Below, one piece after another: positions 1 through 7,929 of a DNA stretch of 56,349 nucleotides. The DNA is from Microcoleus sp. CAWBG506 (lineage in GTDB: Bacteria; Cyanobacteriota; Cyanobacteriia; Cyanobacteriales; Microcoleaceae). Below the pieces are notes generated by a model. It had not been told where the DNA came from, did no database searches, and was given only the letters and a program-made list of their open reading frames with translations. Within the stretch, counting starts at the first letter, position 1. Each line of letters begins with the position of its first letter. The DNA lies in NCBI GenBank assembly GCA_020883125.1, contig JAHREW010000043.1, positions 1-56,349 of the forward strand, given 5' to 3'. A program made the position numbers and the translations under genes.

Positions 1-1
1 G

Positions 2-226
2 CAATGGTGTTTTTGTCGGCTAGAAGTTTCGCGAAACAACCCGTCTTTAAAATTTACTTATGGCAAGAACGACACTCAGGAGCAAATGTCGCCATCGGAA
101 AATTTGAGACGGCGTAAAAAAGGTGGTACTCCTATAAAGTTAGCCCGTCAGCGCGTTATCGCTCGTTGTGTTCGAGAATTGTTTAAAGAACTTTGTGTTA
201 CAGTTATTAAACCTTTGATGCCATAA
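2..226 (+). CDS. Unrecognised reading frame, open from the left edge
   Basis: A frame is open from base 2 to a TAA at 224-226. The best internal start is the ATG at 86, preceded by AGGAG three bases upstream, which gives a 46-residue, very basic peptide beginning MSPSENLRRRKKGG. A good rho-independent terminator follows 17 bases after the stop, which supports a real 3' end. It may be a small protein or the tail of a gene that starts outside the window. I do not recognise a family and assign no function. Confidence 0.35.
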   Translation, partial: QWCFCRLEVSRNNPSLKFTYGKNDTQEQMSPSENLRRRKKGGTPIKLARQRVIARCVRELFKELCVTVIKPLMP

Positions 227-242
227 GACGTTGACTAATTTG

Positions 243-277
243 AAAACCCGCAGGATCGATCGGCCTACGGGTTTTTT
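243..277 (+). terminator. Rho-independent terminator
   Basis: The stem AAACCCGCAGG pairs with CCTACGGGTTT (one mismatch) around a nine-base loop and runs into six T residues. It closes the transcript of the reading frame that ends at 226 and insulates the DUF6888/DUF6887-like pair. Confidence 0.8.
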
Positions 278-351
278 AAACTATTCAGGAAATGTTACAG
301 TGAATTTGAGTCATATGTTAATATAAGTATTAGGTGAAATGCTTAACCCTA

Positions 352-540
352 ATGCCTACTAATGCCCAGCTAGAGAGTTTATATCGCATCTGTTATCAAT
401 TGACCTATACAATGCTTCAGCCCATCCATCTTATTTATGTTGACGATCGCACTCGTAACGTATACATATTGGCTGGGTACGATGAAGAGCTTGAGTTCCA
501 AATTTTACCAAATGGGGAGTTTGCTGATGAGCCAAGTTAA
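352..540 (+). CDS. DUF6888-like small protein
   Basis: A 62-residue protein starting MPTNAQLESLYRICYQL, with the core IHLIYVDDRTRNVYILAG and ending EFQILPNGEF. This matches my memory of the cyanobacterial DUF6888 family (MPTNEQ..., L..RVD.RTGN...LAG). The ATG at 352 is preferred over the GTG at 334 because family members begin MPTN. It overlaps the next gene by 14 bases, so the two are probably translationally coupled. Such pairs occur in many copies in cyanobacteria and look like toxin-antitoxin or other two-part modules, but no function is established here. Confidence 0.7.
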   Translation: MPTNAQLESLYRICYQLTYTMLQPIHLIYVDDRTRNVYILAGYDEELEFQILPNGEFADEPS

Positions 541-742
541 CTATAATGCAATGTCGAATACTGAATTAAAACAGTATTTTCTAAAACATCGTGGAGATAG
601 AGCCGCTTTTCAGGCATACTTAGACAGAATCAATCAGCATCCGCTGAGGATTATTGCAAGTCCTGGCGATCCAGATTTTGATGAGAAAGTTCAAGCTGCA
701 ATCCGTCTAAAATTAGAAGCAGCAAGAAATAGCAGCAGTTAG
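527..742 (+). CDS. DUF6887-like small protein
   Basis: A 71-residue protein containing MSNTELKQYFLKHRGDRAAF and PDFDEKVQAAIRLKLE. The pattern M(T/S)..EL..Y.L.HR.D..A matches my memory of DUF6887, the usual neighbour of DUF6888. The start at 527 is chosen because GGGGAG lies seven bases upstream, inside the end of the previous gene. The same frame is open back to 437, but that extension overlaps the DUF6888-like gene and has unlike composition. The next ATG at 551 is also possible. Function is unknown; the coupled pair suggests a two-component unit. Confidence 0.7.
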   Translation: MSQVNYNAMSNTELKQYFLKHRGDRAAFQAYLDRINQHPLRIIASPGDPDFDEKVQAAIRLKLEAARNSSS

Positions 743-801
743 CAATCTAAAAAATCATCCGATTCTAGATTGTAGATGTGCGTGCATCTGCGGAGAAAAA
801 A

Positions 802-2394
802 TCAACTCAGTATCGGCGGCAATCCCACCTCTTGCGGCCGCACAAATTTGCTATTAAAACTAATAGCTTTACCCTCAAAAGTTCTCGCTTGGGCCACCGC
901 TTGCCGCAAATGAGCCCGATCCATATCATCCTGAATTCCCGCTACCAAATATACCATTAACTTCGCCGCTAATTCCTTCCCAGAAACTAGCATTCGCTTT
1001 TTATTCGGATCGTACAAAATGCCATACCACGCAGACTCAGGATTGTCCATATGGCTGAATCCTTCATCCACATCATACCTGCGGAGTTTATCGAAAGTTG
1101 ATTTCAGGGAAAGTTTCTTTCTAAAAGTGAGAATTCCTAAAGCATTAGCTAAGGCAATTTGACCGACTGGACGAAACAAAATATTGCCCTCTCCCTCTGG
1201 CTTTTCAAAACTAAATCGGCGCAATTCTGCTGTTTCTTCGCCACTTTCAATTCTTTGATAACTGGGCAAAGTTGCTAAATAATCGAACAGTTTCCTAAAC
1301 TCTTCAATCCCCTCTTTCAATTCATCATCTTCCGGACGCATGGGAATCAAACCTTTTTTTTCCGGCTTCCAATGGGGAAATTTGTATTCTAAATACCGTT
1401 CCGACATATCTTGCAGGGCTTGCAATGTGGTTAACACAGTTGATTTGGCTGCGACGGTGGCGCTGTCCCAATTGACGCGGGGGTTTCTACTATCTTGCTC
1501 TTTTAATAACGGATGGGTGACGGCAATTTTGCGGGCGCAGATTGCAAATCCATTGTCCTCATTTAATAAGGCTAATTGGCCCTGACTCAGCGTCACCGCC
1601 ATTAAGTTAACGTGCACGAAGATCGATCGCACGCGCCGTTGTGCTTGCTGTCGCGTTTCCCCAGCCACCACGGCTGGAATAAACTCAATGCCGATTTTTT
1701 CCTGGGCTAAATCGCAGACTTTTTCGGGGTCTAGTTGATATTCTTCGGCTAAATCTTCGAGGGTAATTGCAGCGCCGACAGGTTTTTTGTTTTTGTTATA
1801 TCTTTGCAGGATTCCGGTTTTAATTAAAGTCATCAAACCTTGAACTCCCATCAACCGATGCTGGCCGTCTAAGGCAAAAATTGAAATTTTTTGAGAAACA
1901 TTCAACAGCCCTAAATTTTGGTTTTTATCAAAGGATACGAATTCCGCAGCCGATTTAGTTGCGACTTTATTTTGATCCCATTCATCGGCTAGAGGATTGT
2001 CTACCCACGGGGGACTGATGACCACTAAAACTGCGGGAAATTTGTGGGATTTGCGGGCGGCTAGATATTGAGTGAGGGCGGCTTGGCGGGACCAATCTAG
2101 GGGGCGTTGGATGATTTCATCGATGGTTTCGTCGTCGCGGAGGATGTTGTTAGTTTGAAGGTCGAATTTGTGGCGGAAAAGTGGCATTTGTGAGGCGAAA
2201 CGCACGCGGGAGTCTAACCATTCTAGGCTGACTGAACCGATGTAGGCTTCGCTGTTTCCCATCTGGGTTTTTTGGACAAAAATGCGATCGTCCTTTCCTA
2301 GGTAATTATCTAATAACAGTGCGATTTCTTGGCGATCGCTATTTTCTTTTTCTAATATTTTATTAACGAGGTCATACGCTGGGTTAGTGTTCAT
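802..2394 (-). CDS. DGQHR-domain protein (DndB-like)
   Basis: A 530-residue protein with the signature DGQHR at residues 176-180 (FALDGQHRLMGV), the hallmark of the DGQHR/DndB family found in DNA phosphorothioation islands. It is much longer than the second DGQHR protein next door (391 residues) and clearly different from it in sequence. DndB proteins act as regulators of dnd operons; the exact role of the longer DGQHR relatives is not well established. It is transcribed in the same direction as the second DGQHR gene but separated from it by about 420 bases that hold a mobile palindromic repeat. The start at ATG 2394 follows an AT-rich upstream region. The family call is firm, the function is inferred. 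Confidence 0.75.
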   Translation of the reverse strand: MNTNPAYDLVNKILEKENSDRQEIALLLDNYLGKDDRIFVQKTQMGNSEAYIGSVSLEWLDSRVRFASQMPLFRHKFDLQTNNILRDDETIDEIIQRPLDWSRQAALTQYLAARKSHKFPAVLVVISPPWVDNPLADEWDQNKVATKSAAEFVSFDKNQNLGLLNVSQKISIFALDGQHRLMGVQGLMTLIKTGILQRYNKNKKPVGAAITLEDLAEEYQLDPEKVCDLAQEKIGIEFIPAVVAGETRQQAQRRVRSIFVHVNLMAVTLSQGQLALLNEDNGFAICARKIAVTHPLLKEQDSRNPRVNWDSATVAAKSTVLTTLQALQDMSERYLEYKFPHWKPEKKGLIPMRPEDDELKEGIEEFRKLFDYLATLPSYQRIESGEETAELRRFSFEKPEGEGNILFRPVGQIALANALGILTFRKKLSLKSTFDKLRRYDVDEGFSHMDNPESAWYGILYDPNKKRMLVSGKELAAKLMVYLVAGIQDDMDRAHLRQAVAQARTFEGKAISFNSKFVRPQEVGLPPILS

Positions 2395-2612
2395 CGGCGG
2401 TTTTTATATAAATATGGTATTTTTTCAAAAAATATCACGTTTAAATTTTTGTGTCAATGGTTGTTTTTAAAAAAATATTGTGAAATACTTAAATTATCTG
2501 GAGTGAGGGTTGTTGCATATTATAAAAACAGACAAAAGTCAATCGCGCGCGGTTGGTGAAGGCAAAGGTGGATCATATACAGCGGTTTCTGCTGTTATGA
2601 GGTACAAAAGCG

Positions 2613-2732
2613 GGGTGCATCGCATTTTTGTAGGGCTTTCGCATTCGCGCCTATATCCTATAGATATATCAGAGATTTTCAACGCGAATGCGAAAGCCCC
2701 TCTAGGCGTGTTTCCCAAATCGGGATGCTCCC
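2613..2732. repeat. Dispersed GGGTGCATC element, copy 1 (120 bp)
   Basis: The element begins GGGTGCATC and ends GATGCTCCC, imperfect terminal inverted repeats. Inside, GGGCTTTCGCATTCGCG at 2633-2649 is a perfect 17-bp inverted repeat of 2683-2699 around a 33-base loop. Two other copies with the same ends lie at 7743-7864 and 48327-48449. Flanking direct repeats are not convincing in this copy. Apart from this element, the gap between the two DGQHR genes (2395-2812) holds only AT-rich DNA and no credible gene. Confidence 0.75.
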
Positions 2733-2812
2733 AGGAGCAATTAACAAACCAATTTATTAAATGTTGAGGATTCATGTTTGTGTGTCGCTCTTGCAGCGGG
2801 AACCGCTGTAGG

Positions 2813-3988
2813 TTAAATCCATTCTAGATGGGCTTTTACTTTACTGACTGCCATTTTTACAGCATTAACACTAGCTGTTATTCTATAGTTACGAACAAGA
2901 TTATTTGGGCTATTGTCCGACAAAATCACAGTTCCCTCCCAAAGATGGCTGTTTCTTGACCAATCAAGTTGAGCAAGTTCTGATACTCGTTCTGGATCGA
3001 AGCAATAGCTATCAGCATCATAAGTACAGTAGAGTAACTTTCCTAATATTTCTATTCCCACACTCCTGCCCAATAAACAACTTTCTTTAAATTTTTCAAT
3101 TTGATTAACAGTCAAATCATCAGCTTCTGTCTCATAAATGTATTGAGTTAGACTGCATTCTGTAAAAAATTGATTGAGACAACTAATTATAGCTGCCGAG
3201 CATTCTGATAGAGCGTAATCTTTCAGCTCGTTATTCGGATCGTTAGCAAAAGCGCAACTAACAGCCTTTGCGAGATAGTTCATTGTATATATTCGCTTTT
3301 CTTTAGATGATGGAGAACCTTTAACTTTCTCTGTCTTGCCCTTAAAAATTGGCACTTGTTCAATTAAAAGTTTGCAAATACCAATTCTACCTTCCATTTC
3401 GCCGAAGGACAAGAGTAACGATTTATCCAGCGCTTTTGTTTGCGCCATATCTCTAAAGTCTCTTTGACACTGATTTAAGTTGCCTTCTAAAACTAGCGTA
3501 ATTGGGAAATCATTATCTCCAATTAACTCGCCGTTAGCACTCTCAATCAATTCGTGAATCGCTCGCTTGCGGTGCTGTCCGTCGGTAATATCTAACTTAA
3601 CACCACGAGGGATGACTACTAAGCAAATTCCCCGACTTAGTTCGATAATTTCAATCTTCTCTGGATCGACATTTGCAGTGAGGGTCCCCAGAATCCAAGG
3701 TTGGTCTTTTCTAACGCGCTTGAGAATGTACTCCTTGACTTCCTCAGCATGGCCCTTAATCTCTGGACGGTTTTTACCAGACTCAGGCTCGTTATTTGTA
3801 GAAGGTTTTGCCTGGAGAAGAGTAGGCAAGTCATCCGCAGGCACGTTGAATTGTATCATTTTTCGCTTTCCCTGTTCAAATATTAAGCCTGGATAGCACT
3901 TCTGACGGTGGTATCTGGCGAAGTACGGCTCAAGGAATTCATCTAGTCGCTGCTTGAGTGGCGGCTGAGTCGGGCTGTCATTAGTCAT
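2813..3988 (-). CDS. dndB: DNA sulfur modification protein DndB-like (DGQHR)
   Basis: A 391-residue protein with DGQHR at residues 136-140 (LDITDGQHRKRAIHEL), a length close to classical DndB (about 360-390). DndB is the non-catalytic member of dnd operons and acts as a transcriptional regulator in Streptomyces and Salmonella. It is divergent from dndC, with a 172-base gap that must hold both promoters, the arrangement expected for a regulator beside its target. A second, longer DGQHR protein follows downstream. It could instead be a generic DGQHR protein, but the dndC neighbour makes DndB the best call. Confidence 0.8.
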   Translation of the reverse strand: MTNDSPTQPPLKQRLDEFLEPYFARYHRQKCYPGLIFEQGKRKMIQFNVPADDLPTLLQAKPSTNNEPESGKNRPEIKGHAEEVKEYILKRVRKDQPWILGTLTANVDPEKIEIIELSRGICLVVIPRGVKLDITDGQHRKRAIHELIESANGELIGDNDFPITLVLEGNLNQCQRDFRDMAQTKALDKSLLLSFGEMEGRIGICKLLIEQVPIFKGKTEKVKGSPSSKEKRIYTMNYLAKAVSCAFANDPNNELKDYALSECSAAIISCLNQFFTECSLTQYIYETEADDLTVNQIEKFKESCLLGRSVGIEILGKLLYCTYDADSYCFDPERVSELAQLDWSRNSHLWEGTVILSDNSPNNLVRNYRITASVNAVKMAVSKVKAHLEWI

Positions 3989-4160
3989 AGCTTGTAAATT
4001 AATTTAAAGGTTAATATTTAATTGTAAATCATGAAGGAGTATAGTAGTTAGACAGACTATTACGCTCAAAGCTCAACGATCAAGGGCAAACAATTATGTT
4101 GCGTCACAGGGTGGAATTCACAGCACAAGTGTTGCTGCTTGGCAAGGGGAGATTGGTAAA

Positions 4161-5822
4161 ATGACACAAGCTCAGCAGATGCCACTATTCCCACCGCGCA
4201 GCGTTAAGCAGTTAGTGGATGATGTAGAAAAGTTAACTCAAGAAATTCAGGAGTTGTACTGTAGCGATGAAATCCCCTGGATTTTAGGTGTATCTTTTGG
4301 GAAAGATTCGAGTGCAGTATTGCAGCTGATCTGGAATGCGATCGCAGCACTCCCACTGTCCAAGCGAACAAAAACAATTCATTTAATTACAACTGATACG
4401 CTAGTTGAAAATCCGATAATTTCTACCTGGGTTCGCAATTGTATTAAACAGGTTAGGTTAGCAGCGGAGCTGCAAAAAATGCCTGTTGAACCCCATTTGC
4501 TTCATCCTTCTGTTCAAGAAACATTCTGGGTATGCTTAATTGGTAGAGGCTATCCAGCACCTCGAAATGGATTTCGGTGGTGTACCGATCGCATGAAAAT
4601 TCAACCTGTTAACCATTTTATCCGTGAAATGGTTAGATATCACGGTGAAACTATTGTGGTTTTAGGCACTCGAAAGGCTGAAAGTAGCAAACGCGCTGCC
4701 ACAATGAAAAAACATGAAGCAGGTAGAGTGCGCGATCGCTTGAGTCCTAATTCTCGTTTAATTAATTCTCTAATTTATACTCCTGTTGAAGACTGGCGTG
4801 ATGATGAAGTTTGGCTTTATCTCATGCAGTATTCTAACCCTTGGGGAGGGGATAATAAAGATTTGTTTACGATGTATCGCGGTGCGACAGCAGATAACGA
4901 ATGCCCTCTAGTAGTTGATACTTCTACGCCTAGTTGTGGTGATTCTCGCTTTGGTTGCTGGGTTTGTACAATGGTAAATCAAGATAAATCAATGGAGGCA
5001 ATGATTCAAAACGATGAGGAAAAAGAATGGATGCAGCCTCTGCTGGATATTCGCAACGAATTAGATATAAAAGACGATCGCCCAAAAAGAGACTTCCGGC
5101 GCATCTACGGTAGAGTAGAACTGTTTGAACGCAACATGGGCGACGACAAAACCTCCGTCGAACCCATCCCCGGCCCCTATATCAAATTCTGGCGGGAATA
5201 CTGGCTCAGACGAGTCTTGGAAGCACAAACTCAAATACGCAAAACCGCACCTGTAGAAATGCGCGACATCACCCTAATTACCCCGGAAGAACTTAGTGAA
5301 ATCCGCCGCATTTGGCTGGAAGAAAAACACGAATTCGATGACTCTTTACCCCGCATTTACGAACAAGTCACCGGTCAACCCTTTGAAGACAGTCGCCCCG
5401 CCGCCGAAAGAAAACTCCTCGGTAGCGACGAATGGACTGTGCTCGAAGAAATGTGCGAGGACAAAATGCACCTGGAATTAATGGCAAAACTCCTAGACAC
5501 AGAACGCCAATATTACACCAAAACCAGGCGTAATGGCATTTATGGCGATTTGGACAAATGCTTTGAAACCAGTTCGCGCTCTAAAGAAGAAGCCATTGGT
5601 AACGCCCACTATCAACGGAATCTGAAAAACGCTGTGGAAGCTGTCAAAGCAAATCCGACTCTCAATATTCAGCTAGTCAAAGATGCGATCGCCCAAAGCA
5701 ATATTTCTGCCACACAGGATACCGTTAATGTTGCCAAACTGAAAGAAAAGCTCGAAAGCAGCACCAACCAAAGTAGGCAATTGTCTTGGGCCGATATCAA
5801 ATTTTCACCCCCAAGTCCCTAA
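4161..5822 (+). CDS. dndC: DNA phosphorothioation sulfurtransferase DndC
   Basis: A 553-residue PP-loop protein. SFGKDS at residues 45-50 is the ATP-pyrophosphatase loop of PAPS-reductase-like enzymes, and the cysteine cluster SCGDSRFGCWVC (about residues 262-274) matches the iron-sulfur site of DndC. DndC activates the DNA backbone during replacement of a non-bridging oxygen by sulfur, working with DndA/IscS, DndD and DndE. The start follows GGGGAG nine bases upstream. CysH is excluded by the length and by the DndC-type middle region (ECPLVVDTSTPSCG). Oddly, dndD and dndE do not follow; the next gene is ndhD1, with an IS200/IS605-type end between them. Confidence 0.9.
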   Translation: MTQAQQMPLFPPRSVKQLVDDVEKLTQEIQELYCSDEIPWILGVSFGKDSSAVLQLIWNAIAALPLSKRTKTIHLITTDTLVENPIISTWVRNCIKQVRLAAELQKMPVEPHLLHPSVQETFWVCLIGRGYPAPRNGFRWCTDRMKIQPVNHFIREMVRYHGETIVVLGTRKAESSKRAATMKKHEAGRVRDRLSPNSRLINSLIYTPVEDWRDDEVWLYLMQYSNPWGGDNKDLFTMYRGATADNECPLVVDTSTPSCGDSRFGCWVCTMVNQDKSMEAMIQNDEEKEWMQPLLDIRNELDIKDDRPKRDFRRIYGRVELFERNMGDDKTSVEPIPGPYIKFWREYWLRRVLEAQTQIRKTAPVEMRDITLITPEELSEIRRIWLEEKHEFDDSLPRIYEQVTGQPFEDSRPAAERKLLGSDEWTVLEEMCEDKMHLELMAKLLDTERQYYTKTRRNGIYGDLDKCFETSSRSKEEAIGNAHYQRNLKNAVEAVKANPTLNIQLVKDAIAQSNISATQDTVNVAKLKEKLESSTNQSRQLSWADIKFSPPSP

Positions 5823-5830
5823 ACTACAAC

Positions 5831-5867
5831 CAAGAATCCCCGCGCGCCTCAATGCGCGTGGGAGTGT
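5831..5867 (-). mobile_element. IS200/IS605-type end hairpin (remnant)
   Basis: Read on the minus strand, the ACTCCCa...GCGGGGATTCTTG hairpin is nearly the same as the ends at 15344-15373 and 20136-20165. These are subterminal hairpins of IS200/IS605-family elements. No transposase remains here, so it marks a scar between dndC and ndhD1, consistent with loss or rearrangement at this junction. Confidence 0.6.
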
Positions 5868-5895
5868 CTACTTGACTTTTGTCGCAATTGGTGAT

Positions 5896-5971
5896 ATGAC
5901 AACCCCCCATGGGTGTCATAAAAAAAAATTATCAATAAATATTAAATTTTTATTAAATTTTGTATTATAAT
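5896..5971 (+). promoter_or_regulatory. Hairpin and likely -10 box upstream of ndhD1
   Basis: The hairpin ATGACAaCCC/GGGTGTCAT at 5896-5919 is followed by an A-run, so it is not a terminator for rightward transcription. Further on, TATAAT at 5966-5971 lies 34 bases before the ndhD1 start and is a plausible -10 element; no good -35 box is visible. Confidence 0.4.
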
Positions 5972-6005
5972 ATTAGTCATCTTCCAGTAAGTATTTATTC
6001 CCATT

Positions 6006-7736
6006 ATGATAGCGGATCAATTTCCTTGGCTGACCGCGATAGTCCTGTTACCCCTCCTAGCTTCCGTCGCCATCCCTTTTCTACCCGATACAGGGGGCAA
6101 AACAATTCGGTGGTACGCCCTGGGCGTGGGTTTGGCAGACTTTGTACTCATGTGCTGGGTGTTTTGGACCCATTACGATCCCACAATCTCTACTTTCCAA
6201 ATCGTAGAGCAATACCCCTGGATACCTTCTCTGGGCCTCAACTGGTCTGTTTCCGTTGACGGATTGTCAGTGCCCTTGGTACTGTTGGCTGGACTGGTGA
6301 CGACTCTCTCAATTTTTGCAGCCTGGGAGGTCGATCGCAAACCCAGACTTTTCTACTTCCTGATGCTGGTGATGTACTCGGCACAGATAGGAGTATTCGT
6401 TGCCCAAGACATCATGCTACTGTTCATTGTCTGGGAACTAGAACTAATTCCGGTTTACCTGCTAATCTCGATTTGGGGCGGACAAAACCGTCGCTACGCA
6501 GCCACCAAATTCTTGATTTATACCGCTGGCGCTTCAATTTTCATTCTGGTAGCTGCTTTAGGAATGGCATTCTACGGCGGAGGCAATATCACCTTCGATA
6601 TGGTAGAACTAGGCTTGAAAGACTACCCCCTGGGTTTAGAATTACTGCTTTATGCGGGATTGTTGATAGCCTTCGGCGTGAAACTGGCGATTTTCCCCTT
6701 CCACACTTGGCTACCTGATGCCCACGGCGAAGCATCTTCTCCCGTGTCCATGATTCTGGCCGGTGTGCTGTTAAAAATGGGCGGATATGGCCTGATTCGT
6801 CTGAATTTGGAACTGCTTCCTAAAGCTCACGTTTACTTTGCACCGATTCTGGCCGTGCTTGGCGTAGTTAACATTATCTACGGAGCACTGAATTCCTTCG
6901 GCCAAACCAACATGAAGCGCCGCCTAGCGAATTCCTCTATTTCTCACATGGGATTTGTACTCCTGGGTATTGCTTCTTTCAATGACTTGGGAATCAATGG
7001 TGCTCTGTTGCAAATGATTTCCCACGGTTTAATCGCCTCAGTATTGTTCTTTCTGGCCGGCGTTACGTACGATCGCACCCATACCATGATCATGGATGAA
7101 ATGGGCGAGATTGGTAAAGTCATGCCCAAAGTATTTGCCTTGTTTACCGCAGGCGCTATGGCTTCCTTGGCGCTTCCCGGTATGAGTGGTTTTGCTAGCG
7201 AACTTTCGGTATTTGTCGGTGTGGCAACTAGCGATATCTATAGCGATTCTTTCCGGGCTGTGATTGTCTTCCTGGCGGCGGTAGGACTGATTTTGACACC
7301 GATTTATTTGCTCTCGATGCTGCGCCAGCTCTTCTATAATTCTGGAGCCGCCGCCGCTTGTGACATCCAGGATTTAGATTTGCAAAATCAGAGAAATAAT
7401 CTGGATGAAGCGGTTTGTTTCGGTAATAGTTGCGTTTTGCCTGCGGATGCAGTATTTATCGATGCTCAACCTCGCGAAGTGGCGATCGCCTTTTGCTTTT
7501 TAATCCCGATTGTTGGCATTGGTTTCTATCCCAATATGGCGATGCAAGTTTATGATGCCAAGACTGTGGCAGTGAATGCAGAAGTCCGGGAATCTTACAT
7601 CCAAATCGCTCAAGAAAATCCTCGGATTTATGCGAATCAACTTTTGGTTCCCAAAATTGCCCAGGCTCAAACAGCTCCTGCTTTGGGTAAAATTACTGGT
7701 TCTGAATCAGCCTCAGTTTTGGGTATTGTCAAATAA
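6006..7736 (+). CDS. ndhD1: NAD(P)H-quinone oxidoreductase chain 4, NdhD1
   Basis: A 576-residue, highly hydrophobic proton-pumping subunit of the thylakoid NDH-1 complex (homologue of NuoM/ND4). The N-terminus ([21 protein letters not shown]), the [17 protein letters not shown] segment and the [23 protein letters not shown] core are diagnostic. The FPWLT start resembles NdhD1 (NDH-1L, respiratory and cyclic electron flow) more than the CO2-uptake paralogues. It stands alone here: no ndhF is adjacent, although ndhF1-ndhD1 pairing is common. A mobile repeat has inserted exactly at its stop codon, and the TAA lies inside the 9-bp target duplication. Confidence 0.93.
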   Translation: MIADQFPWLTAIVLLPLLASVAIPFLPDTGGKTIRWYALGVGLADFVLMCWVFWTHYDPTISTFQIVEQYPWIPSLGLNWSVSVDGLSVPLVLLAGLVTTLSIFAAWEVDRKPRLFYFLMLVMYSAQIGVFVAQDIMLLFIVWELELIPVYLLISIWGGQNRRYAATKFLIYTAGASIFILVAALGMAFYGGGNITFDMVELGLKDYPLGLELLLYAGLLIAFGVKLAIFPFHTWLPDAHGEASSPVSMILAGVLLKMGGYGLIRLNLELLPKAHVYFAPILAVLGVVNIIYGALNSFGQTNMKRRLANSSISHMGFVLLGIASFNDLGINGALLQMISHGLIASVLFFLAGVTYDRTHTMIMDEMGEIGKVMPKVFALFTAGAMASLALPGMSGFASELSVFVGVATSDIYSDSFRAVIVFLAAVGLILTPIYLLSMLRQLFYNSGAAAACDIQDLDLQNQRNNLDEAVCFGNSCVLPADAVFIDAQPREVAIAFCFLIPIVGIGFYPNMAMQVYDAKTVAVNAEVRESYIQIAQENPRIYANQLLVPKIAQAQTAPALGKITGSESASVLGIVK

Positions 7737-7742
7737 TCCAAC

Positions 7743-7864
7743 GGGTGCATCTCAATGAGTGCAAATATATTCCTAGGGGCGAAGCATGACCGCAGACAAT
7801 TTATTAGCTCGCGCCAAAGATTTACAGGGGTCATGCTTCGCCCTTACACAATCGGGATGCTCCC
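7743..7864. repeat. Dispersed GGGTGCATC element, copy 2, with 9-bp target duplication
   Basis: A 122-bp element with ends GGGTGCATC and GATGCTCCC. It is flanked by a perfect direct repeat TAATCCAAC at 7734-7742 and 7865-7873, the mark of a transposition event. A perfect 15-bp internal inverted repeat (GGGCGAAGCATGACC, 7777-7791, with 7829-7843) encloses a 37-base loop. It has no coding capacity and therefore looks like a MITE mobilised by a transposase elsewhere. Confidence 0.85.
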
Positions 7865-7885
7865 TAATCCAACTCTGTGAGTGTG

Positions 7886-7918
7886 AGATACCAGACTGCT
7901 TCATCGAGTCTGGTATCT
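7886..7918 (+). terminator. Probable terminator between ndhD1 and the convergent NB-ARC gene
   Basis: A perfect 12-bp stem, AGATACCAGACT with AGTCTGGTATCT, around a nine-base loop, followed on the plus strand by AGGTTTT. The T-run is short. It lies between the convergent ndhD1 and NB-ARC genes, where a terminator is expected. Confidence 0.6.
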
Positions 7919-7929
7919 AGGTTTTAAGA

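Noticed and set aside
2510..2775. Overlapping reading frames on both strands between the two DGQHR genes
   Set aside because: They cover the 120-bp palindromic repeat and have no family resemblance; open frames on both strands are expected from a palindrome.
4161..5822. PAPS reductase CysH
   Set aside because: Too long, with a DndC-type cysteine cluster and DGQHR neighbours.
5896..5919. Terminator after dndC
   Set aside because: The hairpin is followed by A residues, not T, in the direction of dndC.
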